Below are positions 20,352-30,855 of a stretch of DNA of 64,000 nt, piece by piece. The stretch is taken from contig CM061098.1 in the NCBI GenBank assembly GCA_030770545.1, positions 17,884,001 through 17,948,000 of the forward strand, written 5' to 3'. This DNA comes from Macropodus opercularis. Taxonomy: Eukaryota > Chordata > Actinopteri > Anabantiformes > Osphronemidae. The position numbers and the translations under genes were made by a program. The notes beneath the pieces are model-generated. The model was given only the letters and a program-made list of their open reading frames with translations, had not been told where the DNA came from and searched no databases. How positions within the stretch are numbered: the first letter of the stretch is position 1; every line of letters begins with the position of its first letter.

Positions 20352-20419
20352 ACTAGTGTAGTGGTTAAGCAACTGCTCTCTGCTATAGGAATCTTGAGTT
20401 CAAATCCAACCGTGGGCAT
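20352..20419 (+). repeat. tRNA-like module in Helitron unit 2 (second)
   Basis: TAGTGTAGTGGTTAAGCAAC then TTGAGTTCAAATCCAACC. The A-box is intact and the B-box degraded. It is the same type as 18393-18463. Confidence 0.55.
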
Positions 20420-20558
20420 GCTATAAAAGGAAGATCTGTGACAATTTTAATCTAAAGCTGGAGCAATTTTAGCAATGTCTTTCAAACTTGTTCAACTCTT
20501 TCTACTTCTACTTTTTACTTCTCCTATGGTCCTCTAGCTATTTGTCCTGTGTGCTGCT

Positions 20559-20626
20559 CAATAGTGTAATGGTTAAGTGATTGTCCTCTGCTGTGGGAAT
20601 CTTGAGTTCAGTTCCTGCTCATGGCA
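20559..20626 (+). repeat. tRNA-like module in Helitron unit 2 (third)
   Basis: ATAGTGTAATGGTTAAGTG then TTGAGTTCAGTTCCTGCTC. It is a degenerate copy of the same module. Confidence 0.5.
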
Positions 20627-20952
20627 AAATTTACAAGTCACATTTTTAATGCTTTTAAACAGCACTTTTATCAATATATTTGTTTCAGCTTCTACAAACA
20701 TTCAAACAAATTGTGCTCCATTTAGCTATGTTTTAACTGCTTCAGCAGTTTCAGCAATACTATGGAATTCATTCTATTTCAACTTTCTTCAACTGCTTCA
20801 ACTTCTGCAAACATCATGGCATTATTTAAAAGTATGATTTTTAATGCTTTTCAACTAAACTTTTAGCACTTTTATCAATCTATTTCAACTTTCTTCAACT
20901 GCCTTTTTTCATCTCCTATGTTCCTCCAGCTTTGCATCTTGTATGCTACTGA

Positions 20953-21018
20953 GTAGTGTAATGGTTAAGCAACTGTCCTCTGCTACAGGAGACTAGGGTT
21001 CAAATCCCACTCATGGCA
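20953..21018 (+). repeat. tRNA-like module in Helitron unit 2 (fourth)
   Basis: TAGTGTAATGGTTAAGC then AGGGTTCAAATCCCACTC. It is nearly identical to the module at 18393-18463 and lies at the same distance class upstream of the unit end. Confidence 0.6.
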
Positions 21019-21248
21019 AACATCACATGTTCAAATAAATTGTGCTCCATTCAGCTTAACTGCTCTAGCTTTTTTAGTAATACTTTAGAATTCAAATTTG
21101 TTCAACTCTTTCTACTTCTACAGACATTCAAACAAATTCAGCTACTTCAGCTATGTTTTTACTGCTTCACCAGTTTAACCAATTCAATGGAATTCGTTCA
21201 GCATGTCAGCATTCACAGTGCATTTTCTTATGGAAATGCTTTTTCTAG

Positions 21249-24105
21249 TCTTTATTATTATATTTCTTCCGTACGTTTTTTGGCACTTAACTCCTTCCAC
21301 ATGCTTTAAGCTACAAAAATAATTCAAATATCAAAATATTCAGCTCTTTAAGGAGACGACTGCTTCCATTTTTCTTTTTCATATCTTTCATATTTTTTGA
21401 ATTATTAAGCTTTTTTCAAATATTTTTGCCCATTGAAATGAATGGAGAAAGCTTTTCAAATCCTTTTCAGCTTTGTCTTCTTTCAGCTCTAACTGCTTCA
21501 GCATACTTTAAGCTACAGACGCCATTTAAACTTTAAAATACTCTTCAAATATTCAGCTATTAATGATCCATTCAGGGTTTTAATATCTTCTATAGTTTCT
21601 GATTTATGACAGTTTAAGCACAGCATGGTTTTTGGAAAAATTTCAGCTTTTCCATTAGTGTGTATTGGATGAGGTACAGTGAGTGATGTCACAGCCAGAG
21701 GGTGAGAGGCTCAATTTTTAAATCAACTTTTCTCTTTTAAAATTGTCAATACAGCCGCAATCTTTAGTCTTTTAACTTAATTTTTTCACTAAAACGTAGC
21801 CATGACTGTCTTCTTTCGAATGATGTGTCTTGTTAAGCCGACAGATCTACGCATTTCTCTCTATCAACCTTTAAAGTCCGTCAAGCGCTGACGTCTCCCC
21901 ATAGACTGTAATAGTGAAATCCGTCCTGTTTTCGCTCCGTCGCACAGAAGAAGACACGTTTTGAAATCGCTGCCGTGGCCACAATTTTCAGTCCTCAAAC
22001 ATAAAACTTACACCAGTCGCTCATTAAAGTCTCAGCTCTCATAAAATCAAGTTATTTTTGTGGTAGCATTTATAGTTTTTCTCCAACAAGCCCATTTAGC
22101 AGGGGTGCACCTCACCATTCACTGCAATGAGCTGGAGATTTTCCCGCCTTTGGCCACTGGTCTCCATGACAACCTCGCAGGCGCCAGGGACAGTTTGACT
22201 GACAGCTCAGACTCCTCAGTGTCTGCAGCAGCTCCATGCAAATTAATGATCAGTTAATGAGACTGTTTGATTGTTTAGTAATTAACCACACACACTTCCT
22301 CCAGATATTTTCAAAATAAAAGCATACAGTGATTAAAACCTCAAATAGACCAACTGAATACTGAGAATTCTGCCTATTACTTGATCATTGTGATGGTTAG
22401 TGTCAATGTTTGAACTGGGTCATTACTCAATGCGTACTTCCGCCAACTCCTTTCAAAATAAAAGTATGATATTACATTTTTAATACATAAATTTAACGCA
22501 GAGAATTCTGATTATTGTTAGATAATTCTGGATATTATCTAAAATGGTTGGTTTTATTGTTAGTGACCCTCTACCACAATTTGCATGTCCTTTCAAAATA
22601 AATCAAATTATTCAAATAGCTGAACTGAATACTGGCAATGGAGGTTATCATTTGAACTTCATCTTATTAATGGTCAGTATATTAGAGTGTTTGATTTAAT
22701 TTGTTTAGTAACTCACCACGCAGACTTCCTCTAAGTCTTTTCAACATAAAAGCACCGTTCCAATTCATTGGCTTTAATTGCAAGATTTCTGCTTCTGACT
22801 GATCAATTATGACTACATAATAAAACTATTTGATAGTTTAGACTATTATTTGTTCCCGCCCAAACCCTTCAAAATAAAAGCACGGAAATTTGTTTTTTTG
22901 GTTAAATTGAACTAAATTCGTGTTCTTTAAGCAAACTGAATGTGTGAAAGGCTTTATTTAGTGTCTGTCATGTATGTCATTATGTCTTCATGGGAAATAC
23001 AGATTTTCAAAATAAGTCTGCATTTGCTAATACAACGCCACTGTTTTGGTTCATTAAGCATTTTTATTAATATGAAGTGCAACTTTCACTTCAGTTTTCA
23101 GTCTGCTTAAGCTTCCTCTGCAAACATCCAGCTTTTTTTTAAAATAACTTAATTTTCTTAATTTAGCTTCAGCTCTTTAAATCAAAACGGCCTAACTGTA
23201 ACATTCAAGTGTTTGCTTACATTGAGCTACTGTATATTTTAAATGCGTCAGCTCTTTCAAATTCAATATTTTAACATTCATATTTAACTATTAAATTGAG
23301 CAACTCTTTAGACACATTTTTAGCAATTTCAGCAAACTATTTTAACTTTCTTTAAATTGAATTTCAACTCCTTCAGCTTCTAAAAACTTTCAGCTCTGTT
23401 AAAATAATTTCTATTCCTCTTCAGCTACTTTCAGCTATGTTTAAAATACTTCAGCTCTTTAAAACAAAACAACTTTTTCTGTAATATTTCAATGTTTGCT
23501 TACATTGAGCTACTGTGTATTTTAATTGCTTCAGCTACTGTCACCTCTTAAAAATTCAATGTTTTAACTGTCATATTTAACTTTTGAATCCAGCAACTCT
23601 TTAGACACCTTTTTAGCAATTTCAGCAATCTATTTCAACTTTCTTCAAATTGAATTTCAACTGCTTCAGCTTTTGCAAACATTCAGCTCTGTTTAAATAT
23701 TCTATTCTATTCCTCTTCAGCTACTTTCTACTATGGTAAAATGCTTCAGCTCTACAAGACCAAACAACTTTTTCTGTACTATTCAAATGGTTGCTTACAT
23801 TGAGCTGCTGTAAATTTTGAATGCTTCAGCTACTTTCAAATTCAATATTTTAACTGTCATATTTAACATTTGAATTCAGCACCTTTTTTTCTTTTTTTTT
23901 TTAGCAATTTCAGCAATCTATTTAAACTTTCTTCAAATTGAATTTCAACTCCTTTAGCTTCTGCCAACATTCAGCTTTGTTAAAACACATTCTATTACTC
24001 TTCAGCTACTTTCAGCTATGTTTTAAATGTTTCAGCAATTCTTGGGGATTACATTCAGCATTACAGCATTCACAGTGCATTTTCTTCTGGAAATGCTTTT
24101 TCTAG
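21249..24105 (+). mobile_element. Helitron-like unit 3
   Basis: It begins TCTTTATTATTATATTTCTT then CCGTACG, the same subterminal start as unit 2. The middle holds five AATAAA-type repeats spaced about 130-147 bp apart. The distal part is a long degenerate series of TTCAGCTACTTTCAGC-type motifs. It ends in the hairpin and CTAG at 24102-24105, followed by T. A 65-codon frame at 22060-22257 has no recognisable domain. Confidence 0.6.
22305..22885 (+). repeat. About 140-bp spaced AATAAA repeats
   Basis: TTTCAAAATAAAAG-type sequences occur at about 22309, 22451, 22591, 22738 (one mismatch) and 22868, each preceded by a CTTCCTC- or CCAACTCC-type block. This is a decayed tandem repeat with a unit of about 130-147 bp. 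Confidence 0.65.
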
Positions 24106-24690
24106 TTTCTGTATGAAGCCTCCTTCATAATTGTTAATCCATCACTGTTGTTTAGATTCAGTGAGTGAAAGCAGCTTCAAGGACTGACTGGAGAAGCTGC
24201 CTTTATAGGTGTCATGACTCAACTGGATGACTGAGAATCTCCACCGACATCCAGATAAAGGCAAAGACGTCTCTTTCCCCAAGATTGTCGCATTCTTATG
24301 GAAATGCTACTTCTCCAAAAACACACCTTCATCATTTATTCGTGATTACTATTGGAAGAAGTGCAAGTCGTCCCAGTCAGAATACAGAAATAGTGTTTTA
24401 TGCTTTTGTTTCTATATGAAACGTTGTTTATTCTCTACCAGATTAAAACAATAAGTTGGTTTAGAATGTTGTGCTTCGACCTTCCCTCCACGAGGGAGCA
24501 GGCGTCAGCGTCTGCCACTCGTGTCATGTCCTGTTTGTCTGTTTTGTCAGGTGTTTGTAATTTCTTAGCTGCTGTTTTTTCACTGCCGTGCAGTGACTTT
24601 GTTTTCTTGTGTATCTGAATGTAGTGTTTTTAGCATTACCAGCTTGGCTGTGATTTTTGGTTCTTTGTTAAATAAATATCGGAAAATTGA
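24106..24690. other. Non-coding stretch, no gene seen
   Basis: CTGGATGACTGAGAATCTCCAC near 24220 recurs in similar form near 25933 (CCTGGATGACTGAAAATCTC), suggesting small shared repeat pieces. 24480-24690 is T/G-rich with AATAAA at about 24671 and could be an LTR end. No coding support. Confidence 0.4.
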
Positions 24691-24696
24691 AGGTGA

Positions 24697-25079
24697 CATC
24701 ATCCTGGAGGTGAATGCGTGTGGATCCTAAATTTTTGTGCCTCCAGTTTTCAGCTGCTGGTCCAACCATCCTGCCTGTGGCTGCTTGTTGTTGTTGTTGT
24801 TGTTTTGTTGTGGTTGTGTTCTTTTCTCTCTTCTCTATCCCTTCACTCCAACCGGTCAAGGCAGATGTTCACCCACATGGAGCCTGGGTCTGCTGGAGGT
24901 TTCTTCCTCTATAGAGTTTTTCCTCCACTGTTGCTATTAAAATGTACAATTTACTGATTGGTTCCTATTCAAAGCTGCTCTATGTGGGATTTGTTATCTT
25001 AAACTTTACCTTAAACTGCCTGGAGATAACTGCTGTTGTGAATTGGTGCTATATAAATAAAATTGAATTGAATTGAATA
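24697..25079 (+). mobile_element. L2-type LINE 3' end
   Basis: It contains CCTCTATAGAGTTTTTCCTCC, GCTCTATGTGGGATTTGTTA, GCTGTTGTGAATTGGTGCTA, then ATAAATAAAATTGAATTGAA. This is the typical 3' UTR of fish L2/Maui LINEs, ending in repeated GAATT. The same sequence is present in reverse orientation at 56735-57081. The coding part is missing (5'-truncated copy). Confidence 0.8.
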
Positions 25080-25123
25080 GTTATAATCACAATTTTAACA
25101 ATTGGAAAAGTATCACATATTAA

Positions 25124-25393
25124 TTACATATCAGCCCATGGCCACAGAAATATGCAAACGTGATACAGTGTGTGAACATATTTTAGGAGACGCCTGCTGC
25201 CTTTCAAGACACATAGAAAAGCTGAGGAATACACACAATTAAGAAAAAGAACGAGAAGAAACGGTGACGAGCTAAGGATGCAAGGCTGTCCTTGATGACC
25301 AGCATCGTCGTGAACACCAGCCAGCACTTCTAGCCTCAGGGAGTCAGACGCCACAAACTGAAATCTCTTATGTTTAGTCAGTGGATCTTTCAT
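25124..25393 (-). pseudogene. Ty3/gypsy integrase zinc-finger remnant
   Basis: The minus-strand frame (89 codons) contains RLEVLAGVHDDAGHQGQP, which matches the first half of the H-H-C-C zinc-binding domain of gypsy integrases (HxxxxGHQG). After that the frame loses similarity, and no cysteine pair is seen. No RT or LTR could be tied to it. Confidence 0.55.
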
Positions 25394-26091
25394 AACCCTG
25401 GCAACAGTTATGAAGCAAAATATAATGTTGGAAGGTCAAATACATCAATATATCCACACAAACAGTGATAAAAAGTACAATGGCAGCAAATAAACTAAAT
25501 AAAATATGAAGACATATAAAGACGAGCAAAACTGCACCTACCTCTCCCACAGCAGAAATAATAGGGAGGGGCTTCTAACGTGTGTCATCGGGTATTCAAG
25601 CTATACCAATGTTACAAACAGATTTTGTGTAATTATATAAGAATACATTTGTGACCTTGTTACATGTATACATAAATACAATTCCACCACAAAGAAATAT
25701 GTGGCATTAAACAATAACTAACATTACTTAACAATTACTATGAAATAAAGAATGAGGCATCAATATGCTCTCACTAAGGGTCCAGCCAGATGAGGGCTCA
25801 GTGCTCTTCACTGACTCCCCCACACTCTCACTCAGAGAGGAAAATACGTGACTGAGCTTCTGGCAGATTTACTCTGACTCAAGTCAACGTCCTAGTGACA
25901 CTGTTCGCTACAGAAGACGTCCAGTTGCCTGGATGACTGAAAATCTCCACAGACAAATCCATGTTATTTACTTGAGAGACATTCATTTATTATGTTCCAT
26001 TGCCTTTTCTCTTGTTAGTGATATTTTGGTTCGTGCAGTCAATGATCTGTAGGTATTTCTTTCCATAAAACCATTTGGCACATTAGACCAC
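25394..26091. other. Non-coding stretch, no gene seen
   Basis: This is AT-rich spacer with no domain-bearing frame or termini. Confidence 0.5.
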
Positions 26092-26465
26092 GGTTTCCCA
26101 ACCTTTCTGAGCCCGTGCACATGTTTTACATTAAGTCACATGTCACACCACCAACAGAAATGCCACAAAAACTACATATAATGAAAATCTCAATTTATCT
26201 GAAAGAGCAACTTGGGCTGTTTCTTTAGACCATTTTTCAGACAGCCAGCATCAACGTCTCTGCTACAGTGTGTGGCTGTTTGGATTTAGCGATGAGTTCA
26301 GCATCTTGGTAGCTTTAAAAGCTTTCTCCCTCGTCTTGGTGGTTTTCCTAGATAACACTGCCTGTTTCTACGTCTGTTCATTTGGACAGAATAATCTGTG
26401 TTCTTGATTTGAACTGACTGTTTTGTCTGGTGATGACGTTTCAGTTTATGTGGAACCATGGTCGT
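26092..26465 (-). mobile_element. hAT-like repeat, inverted copy of 15340-15694
   Basis: It begins CGGTTTCCCAACCTTTCTGAGCC, the counterpart of the right end at 15694. Its shared blocks run in reverse order, for example CTCTGCTACAGTGTGTGGCT and CTGTTTCTACGTCTGTTCA. No transposase frame. Confidence 0.65.
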
Positions 26466-26579
26466 TAGCGGAGTTGTCTCCGTTGGTTCCCCAGTAAGTA
26501 AGTCAATCCAGAGATAACTTTGATTTCACCTTGTCTGCTTTCTTCTGACCACTACTCCTACTGGGCCGTCATCAGGGTC

Positions 26580-26945
26580 GGGATGGTCAAAATGTTTTTG
26601 TCCGCGTTGGATCTCGAGTTCCACCTCGATTCCTCACAGTACAAAATCTGACAACGTGGCAAACGCCATCTCTTTGCTTGACGGAGAGGCTCTCTGGCCA
26701 GATGAGGTCCAGTTCGACAAATTCTACAAGGGCCTTGCGACTTGTATTAAAGGTTGTATTGTGTGCCAAGTTGCCTGACACTCTCAGCGAGCTCATCACC
26801 CTGGTGACAGCTGTAGAACAGAGGTACGTGAACACCATGCAGAACGAGCTCTGCATCTGCATCTGATGCTGGAGGCTAGATCTTCACTGACCCGTGGCCA
26901 GTACAGACAGACTTTCCGCCGCAGTGAGGTACTGTGTGACCGTCT
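26580..26945 (+). pseudogene. Degenerate Ty3/gypsy gag remnant
   Basis: Broken plus-strand frames contain NAISLLDGEALWPDEVQFDKFYKG and, in another frame, LPDTLSELITLVTAVEQRY. The order and wording recall the capsid region of fish sushi-type gypsy Gag (LP.SL.ELI.LA..V). At least one frameshift and one stop separate the pieces. No LTR is seen beside it. Confidence 0.4.
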
Positions 26946-27007
26946 GTATCACCTCGGCGTCCTGTCTCATAACATTTGAATCTCACAGAAGCAGCTAATT
27001 TAAACAG

Positions 27008-27066
27008 TCTTGTCTGGGATTTGAACCCGGGGAAAAAAAATCATACTCCTAGACCAATTAGCCAAG
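27008..27066 (-). pseudogene. tRNA-Pro-like remnant lacking the anticodon arm
   Basis: The minus strand reads TTGGTCTAGGAGTATGATT (A-box and D-arm, as in tRNA-Pro), a T-run, then CCCCGGGTTCAAATCCCAGAC (T-arm with B-box). About a dozen nucleotides covering the anticodon stem-loop are gone. It could be a dead tRNA copy or a SINE head. Confidence 0.55.
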
Positions 27067-27140
27067 AAAGTACAAAAAACCCTTCAACAAAAACATATAC
27101 CACCAAAGAAATAAGATTAGATGCCAAGTCACGAAAGCCC

Positions 27141-27289
27141 TTTACCCTCGTGCAGCCACCGAGGGTCAAAACGACCCCACTGTAAACTAGAGAGCTCAAA
27201 GCTCAAAAACACATACAAGGGTTGAACACAAGCAACGAACACGTGGATCTATGATGAACAAGTTCATCCAACCGTTCATCTAGATGAGG
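27141..27289 (+). mobile_element. TTAA-type MITE, partial copy
   Basis: It starts TTTACCCTCGTGCAGCC and continues AGGGTCAAAACGACCCCAC, AACACGTGGATCTATGATGA and AAGTTCATCCAACCGTTCAT, matching the MITEs at 29709, 38917, 52428 and 62089. The right terminus is lost near 27289. Confidence 0.7.
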
Positions 27290-27329
27290 CTGGCTTTTCT
27301 AAATATTTTATGACAAAATTGGCAGCTTT

Positions 27330-28545
27330 GACACTGGTCTGTAGTTACTGGGGAGTGAAGTTAGTTACTTAAAACTAGGGTTAATTAGGTGGTCGACAGT
27401 AGAGAAAAGGACTTTTGAGTTGTTCTAGTTCTCTGTAATTAATTTAGACAAATATGTCTGTCTAACTTGTTCAATGGTTCTGTTGTAAATATACAGCTGA
27501 TCCTGGAATATTGGGTAGTTGAATGGTTAGTTTACATTTCCTGCATCCTCTTTCTGCTATTCTGCAGCAGTTGTTTGATTTCCTAATTTCTTCATATCGC
27601 TATTGGATTTACAGTGACTCTCCTTTGTTTTATTGGGGCTACAGTGTCAACAGTGGTTATGTTTACTGTTAAAACCACCTGCAATAAAATCACAAGAAGA
27701 AGGAAAAATGCCTGAAGGAATGTCATTAAAAACTCAATAAAAGTAGCAACAACTTCAGCAGTGATGTAGTGTTTTCTAATTGTCTGTCTGTTGTCTGGGG
27801 CGGCACGGTGGTGTGGTGGTTAGCGCTGTCGCCTCACAGCAAGAAGGTCCCGGGTTTGATTCCCGGAGGCGACCGGGGGCCTTTCTGTGTGGAGTTTGTA
27901 TGTTCTCCCCGTGTCTGCGTGGGTTTTCTCCGGGGTCTCCGGTTTCCTCCCACAGTCAAAAGACATGCAGTTAGGTCAATTGGTTGGATGCGTAAATTGC
28001 CCATAGGTGGCATATGTGGCCCTGCGATGGACTGGCGATCTGTCTTCTTGATCTGTCTGTCCAAAGCCAGCTGGGATAGGCTCCAGCACGCCCGCGACCC
28101 CTTCGGGGAAAAAGCGGAAGAAGATGGATGGATGGATGGATGTCTGTTGTCTACTGAAACTGAGTTCAGTCCCCTAAAATAATAACTTTGTCATGACTAG
28201 TGTGGATAATAGACAGCAAGTCAGAGAAACAAAGCAGAGGAGGTCTGTAAACACACACCCAGAGTAGGAAACAAGCCTTTGAAAACAAAGGTGTGATATT
28301 TAAATGACATATATTGTTCAAAAGTAGTGTGTTTAAAATGTAGCGATGTGGAGTGAGTGGTAGCTTTGCCTCCTCCTTTCTCATCAATTCTTAAATAAAG
28401 TCTCCTGGTGATGAGGTTTCAATGAGTGTAGCTGCTCCATCAGGACTGAGCCATGTCTCAGTTAAAAACATACAACCAATATTATGGTCTCGAATCTAGT
28501 TATTTATAATAAAGGATGTGATCCAACATTTAAAAGGGCCATGAT
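27330..28545 (-). pseudogene. L2-type LINE endonuclease region, interrupted by a SINE
   Basis: Going down the minus strand from 28545, broken frames read ALLNV, then MFLTETWLSPDGAATLIETS (catalytic-glutamate region of the AP-type endonuclease), then VCVYRPPLLCFSDLLS and KVIILGD (metal-binding GDFN region, degraded). After the SINE insertion (27797-28140) the linker to the RT follows: YNRTIEQVRQTYLSKLI and NSKVLFSTVDHLINP near 27390-27480. Several stops and shifts break it, and no RT is left. Confidence 0.65.
27797..28140 (+). mobile_element. tRNA-derived SINE (V-SINE-like), full length
   Basis: GGGGCGGCACGGTGGTGTGG opens a tRNA-like head with A-box GTGGTTAGCGC and B-box GGGTTTGATTCCC. A conserved body (GTTTGTATGTTCTCCCCGTG, GGTTTCCTCCCACAGTC) and a tail GCGATGGACTGGCG...GGGATAGGCTCCAG follow, ending in GATG repeats. 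It is flanked by a perfect 12-bp duplication TGTCTGTTGTCT (27785-27796 and 28141-28152), so it is a clean LINE-mediated insertion into the L2 remnant. It carries no protein, and its mobilising LINE is not identified here. Confidence 0.9.
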
Positions 28546-29708
28546 TAAAGTCTGTGGTGGGGGTTAATAATGTTGTGGGGTGTCATCGTGTGTATTCTGC
28601 CCCCACGTTTCAGTTTTTGTAGGTAAGAGAGGATTTTAATGTTAATGTGTACTGTCTTAGTGTAGCATAAGCTGCAGGGCTGTTAAGTGCTTGAGAAAAC
28701 ATTTGTTCATATTTAAAACAGGCCATTAAGTAGAGATCAGCTGGCCACCAAGTATTCAGTGAGAACGGTAGAATATTTACTTTTCTCATTTCACTGTGGG
28801 CTTCATAATTAGGATGGCTGGGAAGGGAACGCAGTGAATGTCTCACTCGGTGTCATGCTGTTGTGTTTTGGCATTGTACAGAGGCTGACTGAATAACCCA
28901 GGAAACTCATCAATATTTAAGACATGCTGAACTTTTGAACTCATGTAACAACAATGTCTGTCTACTGCACTGGTCCAAAAGTAAATATCTGTTGGAGGAG
29001 GAAGACCAGGAGGTAATAGAGGAACAACAGAAGAAGAAGGCTTGGTGGAACTGGGGAAATCTGACTGACAATTTGAATTAGATAAAGCGAGCAAATGAAA
29101 ACAAAAGTAGTTGGATTTTCTATTGCAGCTGCTGAGAGCTAATGTTAATTTGTGGTTCATTTTCTGTGCCATGCTATCTTGTTAACGAACAGGCTTTGCA
29201 GTGACAGGCACCGTCTGTGAACATGAACTACAAGCCAATTTACCTGCTCTGTGCACAGCAACACAAATATTCAAAGACCAACAAACGCACTTGGGTCCCA
29301 GGCCGACTCCCTCCTCAGAGACAGACATCAAAGAGCTTAGCAAGCCCAGGAAAAAAGAAACAGGAAGCTGTCTGTGATCAAGTCAATGTATTTCAATCCT
29401 CTCTGGTTATTGTTACAAATGGTTTTCAGACTAACAAAGTCACTGGTCAAAAAGGGTTCAAGTTAGAAAGTTTTCTGCTTCTGCAAATGCCATAGATATA
29501 CAATGTTTGACAGAATGATGAAAGTTAACATATCTACCAAATGTCAGCTTTGTACCTTGAAGAATTAGGTAATTATAGGTGTTCAAAGTTGGCTGAAAGC
29601 CCCATTTGTCAAAATAACAACATTGGAATGTCTGTATGTTCAAAGCTTCTGTCTGCATCTCTGGTGGCATGAGCAGGTGCTGCGTCTCCCACGCCAGCAT
29701 TTCCACCT
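28546..29708. other. Non-coding stretch, no gene seen
   Basis: Open frames at 28610-28846, 28843-29172 (minus) and 29217-29495 (plus) are short and without domains. No transposon ends seen. Confidence 0.45.
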
Positions 29709-29878
29709 TTAACCCTCGTGCAGCCTTGGAAGGGTCAAATCAACCCCACTGTAAACTAGGGTTGGATCAAACAGCCTTCGTGGGTGTTACATCCAAGCAA
29801 TGAACACGTGTGGTTCATCCAACCGTTCATCTAGATCAAGCGTGTTGTGTGACCTCTTCAAGGCTGCACAAGGGTTAA
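29709..29878. mobile_element. TTAA-type MITE, complete short copy
   Basis: TTAACCCTCGTGCAGCC at the left and GGCTGCACAAGGGTTAA at the right form inverted termini with TTAA at both ends. TTAA targets and CCC-starting termini are features of piggyBac-superfamily elements, so this is probably a piggyBac-like MITE of 170 bp. Non-coding. Confidence 0.75.
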
Positions 29879-30456
29879 ATGCTGTGGAGAGGAAATCAGT
29901 GCTGTGGTGTTCGGGTTATGGGTCCCAAGAGAGGCCACAGCCGCAAGAATGATGAATCTGGAAATCAGGTAGCAACATGGGGCACTCAATTCACCTTCCA
30001 GATTAGCTCTGGGTAGTGAATGGTTCACTAGCCATCACAAAGGTTCTTAACTAGGTGCTGCTCTGATTTATGATCGCAGGCAGTGTTTTTTGCAAATAGT
30101 AGACAAATCTAAATACAAACTATATAATTCCACACAAAAATAAATACACAGATTTTGTGGGATATAACATACTCCTCAACAAATAAGTGTCTCCTGACAC
30201 CTTGTAGTAGTACAGTACTGAATATAAACATTCATATTCCAGTGAACTATCAACCATTTACAGGACCAAATAAGTAACAACTTCAGCCATATGAAACTCT
30301 GCTATTAGCCCACGCTATTCAAGCCATGTAGTGGCTCTCCCATATTCAACTATTCAACAGTGGACGAGAGGTGTGATGATCTCCTCAGTGAGGGCTGCAT
30401 TTTGAGCTGGGGCCCCTGAATATCCTGCTGGGGGTTATCAGACTGCATTGGTCTCT
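29879..30456. other. Non-coding stretch, no gene seen
   Basis: Spacer without recognised features. Confidence 0.5.
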
Positions 30457-30855
30457 GTAACAACCAAGACGGTGCTCATGAACTCTGGCTTCTTCGTTGG
30501 TTTTGTTTCTCCTGTTAGTTAGTTGCACCGGTGTCTTGTTTAGCCAATTATGTCATTTGTATTTAAGTTGAGTGCTCACTAGTCTCAGTCTGTCCTGTTC
30601 CACGTCCCTGACCTCTAGCCTTTATTGGTTGGTATCTGTTTTTCCAGCCTAGGTGCTGTGAGTTTTGATCTTTTGGTTATTAATCTTTGTAGTTCCTGCG
30701 ATAGGCAACGCTTTTTGTTCTAAATTTTGTTTTTGTTCCTTGTACCTCTGCAAAGTTTTCTGTTGTTAAATTCTATTGTTAATAAAGACCTCATCAAATC
30801 ACGTCGACATACTGCTCTTCATCTGCCTTTGAGTCCACACCATCCTGCCGAGTGG
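30457..30855 (+). mobile_element. LTR-like sequence, probably gypsy
   Basis: It starts TGTAACAACCAAGACGG. A TATTTAAG box is at about 30561, a T/G-rich transcribed part follows, then AATAAA at about 30781, and a tail with TGCCTTTGAGTCCACACC. This is the layout of a gypsy LTR in plus orientation. Degenerate gypsy pol pieces follow at 31321 and 31565. The boundaries are approximate and no matching 3' LTR was aligned. Confidence 0.45.

Larger units (their letters stand above)
18698..21248 (+). mobile_element. Helitron-like unit 2
   Basis: It begins directly after the CTAG of unit 1 with TTATTATAGTTATTCCGTACG and lacks the 5' palindromes. It contains four tRNA-like modules and a directly repeated internal block of about 400 bp (19087-19470 and 19935-20310). 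It ends in the hairpin and CTAG at 21245-21248. Confidence 0.65.
17741..24105 (+). mobile_element. Tandem array of three Helitron-like units
   Basis: The 6.4-kb block consists of three head-to-tail units, each ending in the same terminus: ATTCACAGTGCATTTTC, a short hairpin GCATTT...AAATGC, a T-run, then CTAG followed by T. CTRR preceded by a hairpin and followed by T is the hallmark of Helitron 3' ends. The array starts with TCCCTGTGAATGC directly after an A, so the whole block sits between A and T, as Helitrons do. Each unit opens with the same subterminal region (TTATTATTA, CCGTAC, TAACTCC). No Rep/helicase frame is present, so it is non-autonomous. Assignment rests on termini only. Confidence 0.7.

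Noticed and set aside
22060..22257. 65-codon frame in Helitron unit 3 as a captured gene
   Set aside because: No domain, no splice context, and not repeated in the other units.
24714..24957. Overlapping plus-strand frames rich in valine and cysteine
   Set aside because: They fall in the L2 3' UTR with GTT repeats; non-coding.
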